A DNA stretch of 64,000 bases from Nitrobacter sp051535215 (lineage in GTDB: Bacteria > Pseudomonadota > Alphaproteobacteria > Rhizobiales > Xanthobacteraceae). This document shows positions 1 to 8,701 of this stretch, in pieces. The position numbers and the translations under genes were made by a program. Under the pieces are notes generated by a model. It was not told where the DNA came from, did no database searches, and worked only from the letters and a program-made list of their open reading frames with translations. Location of the stretch: the NCBI RefSeq assembly GCF_051535215.1, contig NZ_JBPPLY010000001.1, positions 62,001 through 126,000 of the forward strand. The letters are read 5' to 3'. Numbering within the stretch: the first letter of the stretch is position 1; every line of letters starts with the position of its first letter.

Positions 1-365
1 ATCACGCTGGGGTCGCCGGGCCTGCCGATCCACATCAGGCTGGAGCCGATCACCAGCAGCGCGCCGAAGGCCGCGATCCACGGTTTGCGCCGGCCGCTGG
101 CGTCGGCGATCGCGCCGAGCACCGGAGAGGCCAGCGCGATCACGATGCCGGCCGAGCCCGTCGCAAAGCCCCACAGCGACTGCCCCTCGGCCGGCGTCGC
201 CGCCACAAAGGTCGCGAAATAGGGCGCGAAAACGAATGTCGTGATCAGCGTGAAATAGGGCTGCGCCGCCCAGTCGAACATGATCCAACTGGCGATTGCG
301 GCGCGCGACGCATAGCGCACCTCGCTATCGGCGTTGCCCGCCGTCATGGCCGTGGTCACCGTCAT
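1..365 (-). CDS. MFS transporter, UMF1/Atg22-like, N-terminal part
   Basis: The gene runs off the left edge; only about 121 N-terminal residues are visible, read from the ATG at 365 (an in-frame ATG lies at 347). The visible protein contains SWIMFDWAAQPYFTL, two hydrophobic segments and the loop GAIADASGRRKPW, the pattern of the first transmembrane helices and the helix 2-3 loop of the UMF1 branch of the major facilitator superfamily. Family members are inner-membrane permeases, often linked to efflux of amino acids or similar small molecules. The substrate cannot be inferred here. It is divergent from the gamma-glutamyltransferase gene, 78 bp away. Confidence 0.75.
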   Translation of the reverse strand, partial: MTVTTAMTAGNADSEVRYASRAAIASWIMFDWAAQPYFTLITTFVFAPYFATFVAATPAEGQSLWGFATGSAGIVIALASPVLGAIADASGRRKPWIAAFGALLVIGSSLMWIGRPGDPSV

Positions 366-443
366 GATCGATATGTCCCACCGAGTCACACAGGGCGGCT
401 GCCTCGCGCGCCCAAATCCCTGTAGCATCCCTTCGATAACGAA

Positions 444-2225
444 ATGACAACCATCATGGCCGGACCAGACATGACACGCCCTTTGCCGCCCCGGCGCGTC
501 TTTTCCGCGATCGGTCTTTCCCTGATCGCCGCATTGCTGGTTTTCCGAACGCCCGTGTCCGCACAGGATGCGCGCGGTTCCCCGCCGCCCGCGACCGTTG
601 CGATCCGTCCCGTGGACGCGAAACATGGCATGGTGGTGGCGCAGGAGAAGCGGGCCGCCGCAATCGGCGCGGAAATTCTGGCGCGTGGCGGCAATGCGGT
701 CGATGCGGCGGTGGCGACCGGCTTCGCCATGGCGGTCACCTATCCCCGCGCAGGCAATCTCGGCGGCGGCGGCTTCATGGTGATTCACCTTGCGGACCGG
801 AATCGCGACATCGCCATCGACTATCGCGAGACCGCGCCGGGCGCGACCACGCGCGACATTTTCCTTGGTGCCGACGGCAAGCCGGATCCTGCGAAGTCGC
901 GAGATTCGGCGCTCGGCATCGGCGTGCCCGGCACCGTCGCCGGGCTCGCGCTGGCGCTCGGCCAATACGGTTCGGGCAAATTCACGCTCGCCGACCTGCT
1001 CAAGCCCGCGATCGCGCTGGCGCGCGACGGCTTCAGGATCGGCGACGACACCGCCGACACCTTGCCGCAATGGCACCGACGGCTCGCACGCTGGGCTTCG
1101 TCCGTGAAAATTTTTTCGCGCTCGGACGGCAGCTCGCTACGCGAAGGCGACCGTCTGGTTCAGACCGATCTGGCGGCAACGCTGACCGCGATCGCGGAGC
1201 GCGGGCCGCGTGGCTTTTACGAAGGGCCGGTGGCGGAACAACTGGTGGCGGCGATCCGCGCCGCCGGCGGCATCATGACACTGGACGATCTCAAGTCGTA
1301 TCGGCCGCTCGTCCGCGAGCCGGTGCGCGGCAGCTATCGTGGCTATGATATCGTCTCGATGCCGCTATCATCGTCCGGCGGCACCGTACTGATCGAATCG
1401 CTGAACATCCTCGAGGGATTCCCGATGCGCGATCTGCATCAGGGGTCGGCGGATTCGCTGCACCTTCTGATCGAGGCGATGAAGCGCGCTTACGCCGACC
1501 GCGCGCGCTATCTCGGCGATCCCGCTTTTGTGCACGCACCGATCGCAACGCTGCTCGCCAAGGACTACGCCGCCAAACAGCGCGCTTCGATCGACATGGC
1601 GCGCGCAACGCCCGCCGCCGCAGTTCCCTTGCCGCCACCGCACGAGGGCGACAACACCACGCATTTTTCCGTGACCGACGCCTTCGGCAACGCCGTCAGC
1701 AACACCTATACGCTGAACTTCAGCTACGGCGTCGGGCTGGTGGCGGAAGGGACGGGCGTCCTGCTCAACAACGAACTCGACGATTTCACCGCAGCGTCCG
1801 GCGCGTCGAATGCGTTCGGGCTGGTCGGCTTCGAGGCCAACCTGCCCGGCCCCGGCAAGCGGCCGTTGTCCTCGATGACACCGACCATCGTGCTGAAGGA
1901 CGGCAAACCGGTGCTGGTGACGGGCTCGCCCGGCGGCAGCCGCATCGTTTCCACGGTGCTGCAGATAATCGTCAATGTGCTCGATTACGGGATGAACGTT
2001 GCCGACGCCGTGGCCGCGCCACGGCTGCACCATCAATGGCTGCCCGACGAGGTTCGCGCCGAGCACGGATTTCCTGAAAACGTCATCGCGGAATTGCGGG
2101 CGCGGGGCCATACCGTGGTCATGCCGATGGGACAGACTTCGGCCAACTCCATCGCCGTCTCACCGGACGGCTTCCACGGGGCGGCCGATCCGCGCACGCG
2201 CGGGTCGGAGGCGGCGGGGTATTGA
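444..2225 (+). CDS. ggt: Gamma-glutamyltransferase (glutathione hydrolase)
   Basis: A 593-residue Ntn-hydrolase precursor that removes the gamma-glutamyl group from glutathione, normally in the periplasm. Residues 11-41 form a signal peptide (basic RPLPPRR, hydrophobic core, cleavage near SAQ). The substrate-binding YRETAPG motif is at about 127-133. GDNTTHFSV at 402-410 marks autocleavage, with Thr405 as the expected new N-terminus and nucleophile. Downstream are NNELDDF, PLSSMTPT and GSPGGSR, all typical of the small subunit. Length fits the family. The start is uncertain: ATG at 444 or ATG at 471, which begins closer to the signal peptide. It stands alone, and the next gene has its own promoter. 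Confidence 0.93.
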   Translation: MTTIMAGPDMTRPLPPRRVFSAIGLSLIAALLVFRTPVSAQDARGSPPPATVAIRPVDAKHGMVVAQEKRAAAIGAEILARGGNAVDAAVATGFAMAVTYPRAGNLGGGGFMVIHLADRNRDIAIDYRETAPGATTRDIFLGADGKPDPAKSRDSALGIGVPGTVAGLALALGQYGSGKFTLADLLKPAIALARDGFRIGDDTADTLPQWHRRLARWASSVKIFSRSDGSSLREGDRLVQTDLAATLTAIAERGPRGFYEGPVAEQLVAAIRAAGGIMTLDDLKSYRPLVREPVRGSYRGYDIVSMPLSSSGGTVLIESLNILEGFPMRDLHQGSADSLHLLIEAMKRAYADRARYLGDPAFVHAPIATLLAKDYAAKQRASIDMARATPAAAVPLPPPHEGDNTTHFSVTDAFGNAVSNTYTLNFSYGVGLVAEGTGVLLNNELDDFTAASGASNAFGLVGFEANLPGPGKRPLSSMTPTIVLKDGKPVLVTGSPGGSRIVSTVLQIIVNVLDYGMNVADAVAAPRLHHQWLPDEVRAEHGFPENVIAELRARGHTVVMPMGQTSANSIAVSPDGFHGAADPRTRGSEAAGY

Positions 2226-2268
2226 GCCGGCAGACCCTCATCCGTCAAAACACAGCCGAGTTCCATAA

Positions 2269-2312
2269 TATTACCCGGATAATATTGACGCGTAAATTAT
2301 ATCCGGGTAATA
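2269..2312 (+). promoter_or_regulatory. Paired palindromic operator in front of the DUF2239 gene
   Basis: Two inverted 13-base arms, TATTACCCGGATA (2269-2281) and TATCCGGGTAATA (2300-2312), match perfectly and are 31 bp apart start to start, close to three helical turns. Each arm is also the core of its own quasi-palindrome, ATTACCCGGATAAT at 2270-2283 and TATATCCGGGTAAT at 2298-2311. So there are two binding sites, one upstream of the -35 hexamer and one on the -10 hexamer. This layout is typical of repression by a DNA-looping or cooperatively binding dimer. The regulator is inferred, possibly the DUF2239 product itself. Confidence 0.7.
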
Positions 2313-2313
2313 A
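2285..2313 (+). promoter_or_regulatory. Sigma-70-type promoter of the DUF2239 gene
   Basis: A -35 TTGACG (2285-2290), a 17-bp spacer and a -10 TAATAA (2308-2313) lie just upstream of the DUF2239 start codon. The expected start of transcription is near 2320, giving a leader of about 25 bases with GAGGGA at 2331-2336 as ribosome-binding site. The -10 overlaps the right palindrome of the operator. Confidence 0.65.
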
Positions 2314-2344
2314 TGATCGGCCTAATCCATGAGGGATATTGCCG

Positions 2345-2926
2345 ATGATCTCCGACCAGACCTCCTGTTTCACCGCGTTTGAGGGCCAGCGGCGCATCGC
2401 CTCCGGCCCGCTCGCCGATGTCGCGCTCGCGGTCAAGCACGCGGAGACGCGCACGACCGCTCCGATCGCGATCTACAGCGATGCGACCGGACGGCCGGTC
2501 GACCTCGATTTGCGGGGATCCGACGATGAGATCACCGCCCGCCTGCAGCGGACCTCACCGGTGGAAGCGACCGGGCCGCGCGGTCGCGGCCGGCCGAAAC
2601 TCGGCGTGGTCGCGCGCGAGGTGACGCTGCTACCGCGGCACTGGGAATGGCTGAACGCCCAGCCGGGTGGCGCGTCTGTCGCCTTGCGCAGGCTGGTCGA
2701 CGAGGCCCGCCGCGCCAATGGCGAGCGGGATCGCAATCGCGCGGCGCGCGACGCGGCCTATCACTTCATGTCCGCGATGGCGGGCAACCTTGCGAACTTC
2801 GAGGAAGCCTCGCGCGCGCTGTTCGCAGACGACCGACCGCGGCTGACTGGCCTGATCGCTACCTGGCCGGACGACATCCGCGATCACGTCATCAAGCTGT
2901 GGAGCGGATTTGACATTTCACTGTGA
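2345..2926 (+). CDS. DUF2239 family protein, probable DNA-binding autoregulator
   Basis: A 193-residue protein recognisable as DUF2239 (N-terminal CFTAFEGQRRIASGPL, then IAIYSDATGRPVDLDLRG). ATG 2345 is preferred over a TTG at 2339 because GAGGGA sits 8 bases before it. Residues 79-85 read RGRGRPK, an AT-hook-like basic motif, followed at about 90-125 by a strand-helix-helix pattern (VAREVTLL, PRHWEWLNAQ, SVALRRLVDEARR) resembling ribbon-helix-helix repressors. The last 60 residues look helical. The family has no established function that I know of. The AT-rich double palindrome on its promoter suggests that it binds there and represses itself; this is inference. No partner gene is co-transcribed. 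Confidence 0.8.
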   Translation: MISDQTSCFTAFEGQRRIASGPLADVALAVKHAETRTTAPIAIYSDATGRPVDLDLRGSDDEITARLQRTSPVEATGPRGRGRPKLGVVAREVTLLPRHWEWLNAQPGGASVALRRLVDEARRANGERDRNRAARDAAYHFMSAMAGNLANFEEASRALFADDRPRLTGLIATWPDDIRDHVIKLWSGFDISL

Positions 2927-3073
2927 TCTGCCGTGGCCGCGCAATGCGAAGTGTCAATTCAAAACTCCACGGAAAACCTATAGCCGCCAGTTATCCCGTG
3001 GTTCCAGCCTTCGCAAAAGCGCCTGCTGAAGCGGGAATCGAATGTCAGAACCACCGGACCCCTCTATTATGTT

Positions 3074-3127
3074 TCGACGCGTTTTCTTTGCGCTAAGCGG
3101 CATCCACTTCGCTTGAAAACGCTATAG
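3074..3127 (+). repeat. Palindromic repeat, type A (copy A1)
   Basis: An interspersed element whose consensus starts GACGCGTTTTCTTCGCGCGA, passes through ACCGGTATCCACTTCG and ends GAAAACGCTATAG. The arms GCGTTTTC and GAAAACGC pair. This copy is in the leader of the MATE gene and reads through GCATCCACTTCGCTTG to GAAAACGCTATAG. Confidence 0.8.
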
Positions 3128-3167
3128 CTTTCGGCGGTGCCGTCAGAACTCCTGCAAGGATCCGATC

Positions 3168-4517
3168 ATGACCGCCGCGCGACCGCTGTGGCAGGCGTAT
3201 GTCTTCTTCCTGATGCCGATGATGCTGAGCAACGTGCTCCAGTCGTTGTTCGGCACCATCAACGGCATCTACCTCGGCCAGATGATCGGCGTCGACGCCC
3301 TCGCCGCCGCCTCGATCTTCTTTCCGGTGATGTTCTTTTTCATTTCCTTCATCATCGGACTTGGCGCGGGCTCGTCGGTGCTGATCGGACAGGCGTGGGG
3401 CGCGAACGCCGGCGGCAAGGCAAAAGCGATCGCGGGAAGCACGCTGGCGCTGACATTGCTTGGCGGTGGCGCGATTGCGATCGGCGGCGGAGTGTTCGCG
3501 CGACATCTGATGATGGCGCTGGCGACGCCGCCCAACATTCTCGATGCCGCGACCGACTACGCCCGCATCATGATGATCACCATGCCGGCGACCTTCACAT
3601 TCCTGCTCGCCACCGCGATGATGCGCGGCGTCGGCGATACCGTCACCCCTCTATGGGCGCTTGCGATCTCCACCGTGATCGGGCTCGTCGTCACGCCGGC
3701 GCTGATACAGGGATGGTTCGGTCTGCCCCGGCTCGGCGCCGCCAGCGCCGCGATCGCCGCCGCGATTTCCTCGGTGGTAACGCTGCTATGGCTCGGGATC
3801 CACATGCTGCGGATGAATCATCCGCTGGCGCCCGATGCGGTGTTTTTCCGCGCCATGCGGCTGGACCGCGAACTGCTCGGCAAAGTGCTGCGCATCGGCG
3901 TGCCCACCGCGATCCAGCTCGTGGTGATGTCGCTCGCGGAAATCGTCCTGCTCGGCATCGTCAACGGATTCGGATCCGACGCCACCGCCGCCTATGGCGC
4001 CGTCAATCAGGTGTTGAGCTATGCGCAGTTTCCCGCGATCTCGATCGCCATCACCGCGTCGATCTTCGCAGCGCAGGCGATCGGCGCCGGCGACAACCAG
4101 CGGATCGGTGCGATCGTCCGCACCGGCATGTGGCTCAATTTGCTTTTGACCGGCGGCCTGGCCGCTCTGGGCTATCTGCTCTCACGGCTCATCATCGGCC
4201 TTTTCATCACCGGCCCTGCGGTCCTCGATCTGGCGCAGACGCTGCTGTTCATCGTGTTATGGAGCACGGTCCCGTTCGGCATGGCCACCGTGTACTCGGC
4301 CACCATGCGCGCGAGCGGTACGGTGGTGGTCCCGACGCTGCTGTCGATTCTCGCCATTGTGGCCGTGGAGGTGCCGGTCGCGGTCGTGCTCAGCCGCCGG
4401 ATCGGGGTGGAAGGCGTCTGGATCGCCTATCCGGCCGCGTTCTGCACCATGATGGCGCTGCAGATGGCCTTCTACCTGTTGGTCTGGCGCAAGCGCGAGA
4501 TCAAGCGTCTGATCTGA
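3168..4517 (+). CDS. MATE family efflux transporter
   Basis: A 449-residue, very hydrophobic protein with about twelve membrane segments in two similar halves. It starts RPLWQAYVFFLMPMMLSNVLQ, continues LFGTINGIYLGQMIG and AAASIFFPVMFFF, and contains VLIGQAWGAN, the conserved end of MATE helix 2. The second half repeats the pattern with VPTAIQLVVMSLAEIVLLG and FAAQAIGAGD. These are Na+- or H+-coupled exporters of cationic drugs and metabolites in the inner membrane; the substrate is unknown. An AAGGA ribosome site lies 6 bases before the ATG. It is followed after 72 bp by a ketopantoate-reductase-like gene on the same strand. Confidence 0.92.
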   Translation: MTAARPLWQAYVFFLMPMMLSNVLQSLFGTINGIYLGQMIGVDALAAASIFFPVMFFFISFIIGLGAGSSVLIGQAWGANAGGKAKAIAGSTLALTLLGGGAIAIGGGVFARHLMMALATPPNILDAATDYARIMMITMPATFTFLLATAMMRGVGDTVTPLWALAISTVIGLVVTPALIQGWFGLPRLGAASAAIAAAISSVVTLLWLGIHMLRMNHPLAPDAVFFRAMRLDRELLGKVLRIGVPTAIQLVVMSLAEIVLLGIVNGFGSDATAAYGAVNQVLSYAQFPAISIAITASIFAAQAIGAGDNQRIGAIVRTGMWLNLLLTGGLAALGYLLSRLIIGLFITGPAVLDLAQTLLFIVLWSTVPFGMATVYSATMRASGTVVVPTLLSILAIVAVEVPVAVVLSRRIGVEGVWIAYPAAFCTMMALQMAFYLLVWRKREIKRLI

Positions 4518-4589
4518 GGCCACACCGTCGTCCAGGCGTCTGAGCTGGCGTCGACAACAACCCGGGCACGACAAATACGGAGTACATCG

Positions 4590-5510
4590 ATGCGCATTCT
4601 CGTGGTCGGGGCCGGCGCAACCGGCGGCTATTTCGGCGGCAGATTGCTCCAGGCGGATCGGGATGTGACCTTTCTGGTGCGCCCCAAACGCGCCACTGAG
4701 CTCGCAAGCACCGGTCTCGTCATCAAGAGCCCACACGGCGACGTGACGCTGAAAAATCCTCCGACCGTGCAGGCCGACGGCTTGAGCGAGAGGTTCGACG
4801 CCGTGCTGCTGGCCTGCAAGGCGTTCGATCTCGATGATGCCATCGCCTCTTTCGCGCCCGCCGTCGGCTCTCATACCGCGATCATTCCACTGCTCAACGG
4901 GATGCGCCATCTGGAAACGCTCGACGCCAAATTCGGCCGCGATCGCGTGCTCGGCGGCCTGTGCTCGCTCGCGGTCACGCTCAACGCCGAGCGCAAGATC
5001 GTTCACCTCGCGCCGATGCAGATGCTTCGCTTCGGCGAGCGCGACGGCGGCATGAGCGATCGCGTCAGGGCCATCGCCGATGTCTTCGCCGGCGCCCATT
5101 GCGGATCGCAGGCGTCCAACGACATCATCCAGGACATGTGGGAGAAGTGGGTGTTTCTGGCGACGCTGGCGGGCGCCACCTGCGTGATGCGCGCATCCAT
5201 CGGCCAGATCGTCGCCGCGCCCGGCGGCCGCGATTTCATCCTTGGCGCACGCGACGAGATTGCCGCGATCGCCAGGGCGGCCGGACACGCGCCGCGCGAG
5301 GAAATTCTGACGTCCGCCACCGGCGTCCTGACGGCGGAGGGCTCGCCGCTCACCGCTTCGATGTTTCGCGACATCGAGGCGTGCGCGCGGATCGAGGCCG
5401 ACCATATCATCGGCGATCTGATCACCCGCGCCGAGGCCGCGAGGCTGCCGGTGCCGAAGCTGCGTACGGTCTACACGCATCTGAAGGCCTACGAGAGCCG
5501 GCGCGGATGA
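4590..5510 (+). CDS. Ketopantoate reductase family protein
   Basis: A 306-residue NADPH-dependent reductase of the ApbA/PanE family. The N-terminus MRILVVGAGATGGYFGGRL is the Rossmann glycine motif. The C-terminal half has the all-helical substrate domain with MWEKWVFLATLAGATCVMR and the SMFRDIEACARIEADHIIGD stretch that carries the conserved Ser/Asp/Glu residues. The reference reaction is 2-dehydropantoate to pantoate, for coenzyme A. Rhizobial genomes often hold several paralogues, so I do not assign panE, although coaA (pantothenate kinase) is also in this window at 59.8 kb. GGAG precedes the ATG. Confidence 0.85.
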   Translation: MRILVVGAGATGGYFGGRLLQADRDVTFLVRPKRATELASTGLVIKSPHGDVTLKNPPTVQADGLSERFDAVLLACKAFDLDDAIASFAPAVGSHTAIIPLLNGMRHLETLDAKFGRDRVLGGLCSLAVTLNAERKIVHLAPMQMLRFGERDGGMSDRVRAIADVFAGAHCGSQASNDIIQDMWEKWVFLATLAGATCVMRASIGQIVAAPGGRDFILGARDEIAAIARAAGHAPREEILTSATGVLTAEGSPLTASMFRDIEACARIEADHIIGDLITRAEAARLPVPKLRTVYTHLKAYESRRG

Positions 5511-5525
5511 TCGCCACAGCGGTCT

Positions 5526-6218
5526 TCAGAAATCCAGATCGACATAGGTGCGCGACGCCGGCACGCCGGCCAGCCACTCGCTCAGCAGCGGCCGGAACGA
5601 GGGCCGCGACTTGATCCGCGCATACCACGCCTTCGCCGCTTCGTCCTCGGCCCATGGCACGTCGCCGAGATAGTCGATCGCCGATAAATGTGCCGCGGCG
5701 GCGAGATCGGCATAGGTCAGCTTCTCACCGGCCAGATAATTCCGCGTCCGTGCCAGCCAGCCGATATAGGCCAGATGGTGGCGCACATTGGCCTTTGCGG
5801 CGCGGATCACGTCGGTCTCCGGAGGGCCGCCGCCATTCTCCTCGCGCATGAAGCGCTTGTAGATGCGCTCCGTCACCAGCGGGCCGGACGCCTCTTCGAA
5901 GAACTTCTCGTTGAACCACGCCATCAGACGGCGCACCTCGATCCGTTCAGGCATCGACGGCGGCAGCAGCCGCCGCTCGCCGACCCGTTCGCCATAGGTC
6001 TCGTCGAGATAGTCCGCAATGATGGCCGCGCCGGGGATCGCCGGGATGCCTTCAGCGATCAGGACCGGCGTGGTGCCGGCCGGATTGAGCGCGAGAAATG
6101 CTTCGCGCCGCTCCCATACCCGCTCCTCCACCGGCCGCACATCGAGGCCGTGCTCGCCGAGAGCGAGGCGAATGAAGCGCGATTGTGGGCAGAATGAATG
6201 ATGAAACAACGTGAACAT
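5526..6218 (-). CDS. fzlA: GST-fold protein, probable FtsZ-binding FzlA
   Basis: A 230-residue protein with a thioredoxin-like N-domain (MFTLFHHSFCPQSRFIRLAL, then NPAGTTPVLI, PGAAIIADYLDE) and a helical GST C-domain (YLAGEKLTYADLAAAAHLSA). It ends SRTYVDLDF. Caulobacter FzlA, a GST homologue that binds FtsZ and links the Z ring to septal wall synthesis, has the same length and the same acidic/aromatic C-terminal tail, with Asp at residue 227 as here. That tail, and uppP (cell-wall lipid recycling) directly divergent from it, favour FzlA over an ordinary glutathione transferase. This was judged from remembered family features rather than by alignment. Confidence 0.72.
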   Translation of the reverse strand: MFTLFHHSFCPQSRFIRLALGEHGLDVRPVEERVWERREAFLALNPAGTTPVLIAEGIPAIPGAAIIADYLDETYGERVGERRLLPPSMPERIEVRRLMAWFNEKFFEEASGPLVTERIYKRFMREENGGGPPETDVIRAAKANVRHHLAYIGWLARTRNYLAGEKLTYADLAAAAHLSAIDYLGDVPWAEDEAAKAWYARIKSRPSFRPLLSEWLAGVPASRTYVDLDF

Positions 6219-6409
6219 AACGCCCTTGATAAGTTTGCGATTCTTAAAAAAGTATCTCTAATGCGTTAACGCCGCGGGGATCGAAGGCCCGCCTGAAGCG
6301 CCGGGAGCGCCGATCGCGGATCAGACGAATTTCGGCATTGCCGCAATGCGGCGAATAAGCGAAAAAAGCCCGCAATGTGCCGTCGAATGGGATTCGGAGC
6401 AGATATTTC

Positions 6410-7216
6410 ATGTTTTCCGATGCGATCAGGGCCGTCATTCTCGGGATCGTCGAAGGCGTCACCGAATTCCTGCCGGTGTCCTCGACCGGACATCTGCTGC
6501 TGGCGGAACGCTTCTTCGATCTCGGCGCGGGCGATTTCTGGAATACGTTCACGGTACTGATCCAGCTCGGCGCAATTCTTGCAATTGTCGTTATCTATTT
6601 TGCGAAACTGTGGCGGATCGCGCTCGGCATGTTCTCCAATGCCGCGGACCGGCGTTTCGTCATCGGCGTGCTTGCGGCCTTCATGCCGGCGGTGATCGTC
6701 GGACTGCTTGCCGGCAAGTACATCAAGGAGCTGCTGTTCAATCCGTGGGTGGTGTGTTTTTCGCTGATCGTCGGCGGCGCGGCGCTGATGTGGGTCGATC
6801 AGCTCGACCACAAACCGCGAGAACACGACGCCACCACCTTTCCGCTGCCGATGTATATCTGGATCGGCATCGCGCAATGCACGGCGATGATCCCCGGCGT
6901 GTCGCGCTCGGGAGCGACCATCGTTTCGGCGATGCTGCTCGGCGCCGACAAGCGCGCCGCGGCGGAATTTTCCTTCTTCCTCGCGATCCCGACCATGATC
7001 GGCGCCTTCGCCTATGATTTCTACAAGAGCCGCGCCGAAATGACGGCCGACCATCTCGGCATCGTCGCGATCGGCTTCGTGGTGTCGTTCATTACCGCGA
7101 TCATCGTGGTGAAGGCATTCCTCAGCTATGTCACACGAAACGGTTTTACCTTCTTCGCCTGGTGGCGGGTCATCGTCGGCACGCTCGGCCTGATCGCGCT
7201 GGCGCTGGGAAGATGA
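6410..7216 (+). CDS. uppP: Undecaprenyl-diphosphatase
   Basis: A 268-residue integral membrane enzyme that dephosphorylates undecaprenyl pyrophosphate, recycling the lipid carrier for peptidoglycan and O-antigen synthesis; it also confers bacitracin tolerance. The two family signatures are present: EGVTEFLPVSSTGHLLL near the N-terminus (catalytic Glu and Ser region) and PGVSRSGATI in the middle. Several membrane helices follow. ATG 6410 is chosen over an upstream in-frame start at 6377 because GGAG lies at 6396-6399 and the family normally starts a few residues before IVEGVTEF. It is divergent from the fzlA-like gene; the 190-bp gap probably holds both promoters. Confidence 0.95.
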   Translation: MFSDAIRAVILGIVEGVTEFLPVSSTGHLLLAERFFDLGAGDFWNTFTVLIQLGAILAIVVIYFAKLWRIALGMFSNAADRRFVIGVLAAFMPAVIVGLLAGKYIKELLFNPWVVCFSLIVGGAALMWVDQLDHKPREHDATTFPLPMYIWIGIAQCTAMIPGVSRSGATIVSAMLLGADKRAAAEFSFFLAIPTMIGAFAYDFYKSRAEMTADHLGIVAIGFVVSFITAIIVVKAFLSYVTRNGFTFFAWWRVIVGTLGLIALALGR

Positions 7217-7353
7217 TCGTGGCCGGGACGCGATGCAGCGCATCGCGCTGCTGCGCTGAACCGCGACCGTTACAACGGGTCATTCCCTGACACAGCCCCG
7301 GATCGGAAGCGCAACACGTCGTGCTGCAGCGCGCCGGGCACGCGCGGCAAAGA

Positions 7354-8322
7354 TCACGCCCCCTTCGTCGCGAACTGGCCGGCCTTGCGGAAACGCCAGA
7401 GATATTGCGGCACCACGGCCTCCATCGAATCCGGCGAGATCCCGAGCCCCTGCAGCGTCAGTCCCGCAGCGGTCGCCGCTTCGGACACGACGTTATCGGT
7501 CCTGAGCATCGTGACCTGATCCGGCGTCAGTTTCAGCGCGCCCGGAGCGAACTGCAAAAACATCGCCTTGAAGCGGGCGGCGATGAACGGCAGCGACACC
7601 AGCATCCGCTCGCGCTCGATGACGCGCAGGATGATCTGCATGATCTCGCGCATCGTCAGCACCTCGGGACCGCCGAGTTCATAGACCGCGCCCGCCTTGG
7701 TTCTGCCGTCGACCGCGTCCGCCACCGTGGTGGCGACGTCGCCGACATAAACCGGCTGCAGCTTCGTCGCGCCGCCGCCGATCAACGGCAGAACCGGCGA
7801 GATCAGCGCCAGCGCGGCGAAGCGGTTGGTGAACTCGTCCTCGGGGCCGAACATCACCGACGGCCGCAGGATGGTCGCGGGCGGCACCGCCGCCAGCACC
7901 GCCTTTTCGCCGGCAGCCTTGGCTCGGGCGTAGGCCGAAGCCGACCTGGCGTCCGCGCCGATCGCCGAAACATGCACCATGTGTGCGCCTGCCGCAGCAG
8001 CCGCCTTCGCCACCGTCGCGGCACCCTCGGCCATCACGGCGTCGAAGGTCTGCGCGCCGCTCTTGCTCAGGATGCCGACCAGGTTGATCGCCACATGGGA
8101 ATCGCGCATCGCCGCGCGCACCGACGCCGGATAGCGCAGATTGGCCTGCACGGCGTGGATCTGGCCGACCTTGCCGAGCGGCTGCAGATGTCCTGCCAGT
8201 TCGGGGCGCCGGACGCCGACCCGGATACGATAGTCACGCTTGGCGAGCGCGCGAACCACATGCCGGCCGAGGAAGCCGGAGCCTCCGAAAACCGTGACGA
8301 GAGTGTCCATATTCGATGCCAT
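7354..8322 (-). CDS. NDUFA9-like NAD(P)-binding protein (complex I-associated SDR)
   Basis: A 322-residue atypical short-chain dehydrogenase. TVFGGSGFLGRHVVRALAKR is the N-terminal Rossmann motif; VHVSAIGADARSASAYARAKAAGE contains the degenerate Tyr/Lys region, and the C-terminus is extended. Alphaproteobacterial homologues are annotated as complex I NDUFA9 subunit family and are thought to assist NADH dehydrogenase assembly or quinone metabolism; a catalytic role is unproven. GAGGA lies 8 bases before the ATG at 8322. The gene ends about 140 bp from uppP, in convergent orientation. Confidence 0.85.
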   Translation of the reverse strand: MASNMDTLVTVFGGSGFLGRHVVRALAKRDYRIRVGVRRPELAGHLQPLGKVGQIHAVQANLRYPASVRAAMRDSHVAINLVGILSKSGAQTFDAVMAEGAATVAKAAAAAGAHMVHVSAIGADARSASAYARAKAAGEKAVLAAVPPATILRPSVMFGPEDEFTNRFAALALISPVLPLIGGGATKLQPVYVGDVATTVADAVDGRTKAGAVYELGGPEVLTMREIMQIILRVIERERMLVSLPFIAARFKAMFLQFAPGALKLTPDQVTMLRTDNVVSEAATAAGLTLQGLGISPDSMEAVVPQYLWRFRKAGQFATKGA

Positions 8323-8435
8323 GGTCTGGTCCTCAAGGGCGCTGGTATCGGGTCGAAAACAAGGGATATTCCGCCGTTCCGCAGCCCGTCAACCGGCGGG
8401 ATGCCCCACCCGTATTCGGCCGCCTCTTCAAGGAT

Positions 8436-8464
8436 TTGACAAGCGCGCGGCCGATGCCTACTAA
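8436..8464 (+). promoter_or_regulatory. Promoter of the tRNA-Leu gene
   Basis: Perfect -35 TTGACA (8436-8441), 17-bp spacer and -10 TACTAA (8459-8464), ending 10 bp before the tRNA 5' end. This is the strongest sigma-70-type promoter seen in the window and fits a stable-RNA gene. Confidence 0.8.
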
Positions 8465-8474
8465 CCCGGTCCGT

Positions 8475-8561
<87 letters not shown>

Positions 8562-8563
8562 TG

Positions 8564-8584
8564 ACGCTTTCGAGCGTTTGTTTT
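8564..8584 (+). terminator. Rho-independent terminator of tRNA-Leu
   Basis: Stem ACGCT (8564-8568) and AGCGT (8573-8577) close a stable TTCG tetraloop, followed by TTGTTTT. It starts three bases after the tRNA CCA end. Confidence 0.7.
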
Positions 8585-8622
8585 GAAATCACATAAGTAA
8601 AATCAAGGAACTGAACCTTTCC

Positions 8623-8643
8623 GCTTCTGATGGAATCAGAAGC
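8623..8643. repeat. Palindromic repeat, type B (copy B1)
   Basis: Perfect 9-bp inverted repeat GCTTCTGAT / ATCAGAAGC with spacer GGA. The same arms with other 3-bp spacers occur at 17535 and 33179 and, imperfectly, at 54414, 38084 and 18721. It lies between tRNA-Leu and the 3' end of selO. Confidence 0.85.
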
Positions 8644-8701
8644 AGTTAAAGGCTCTCCCCGCACATCCGAGGCTTGGCGTTTATTGCCTGCCGACGGGAG
8701 A

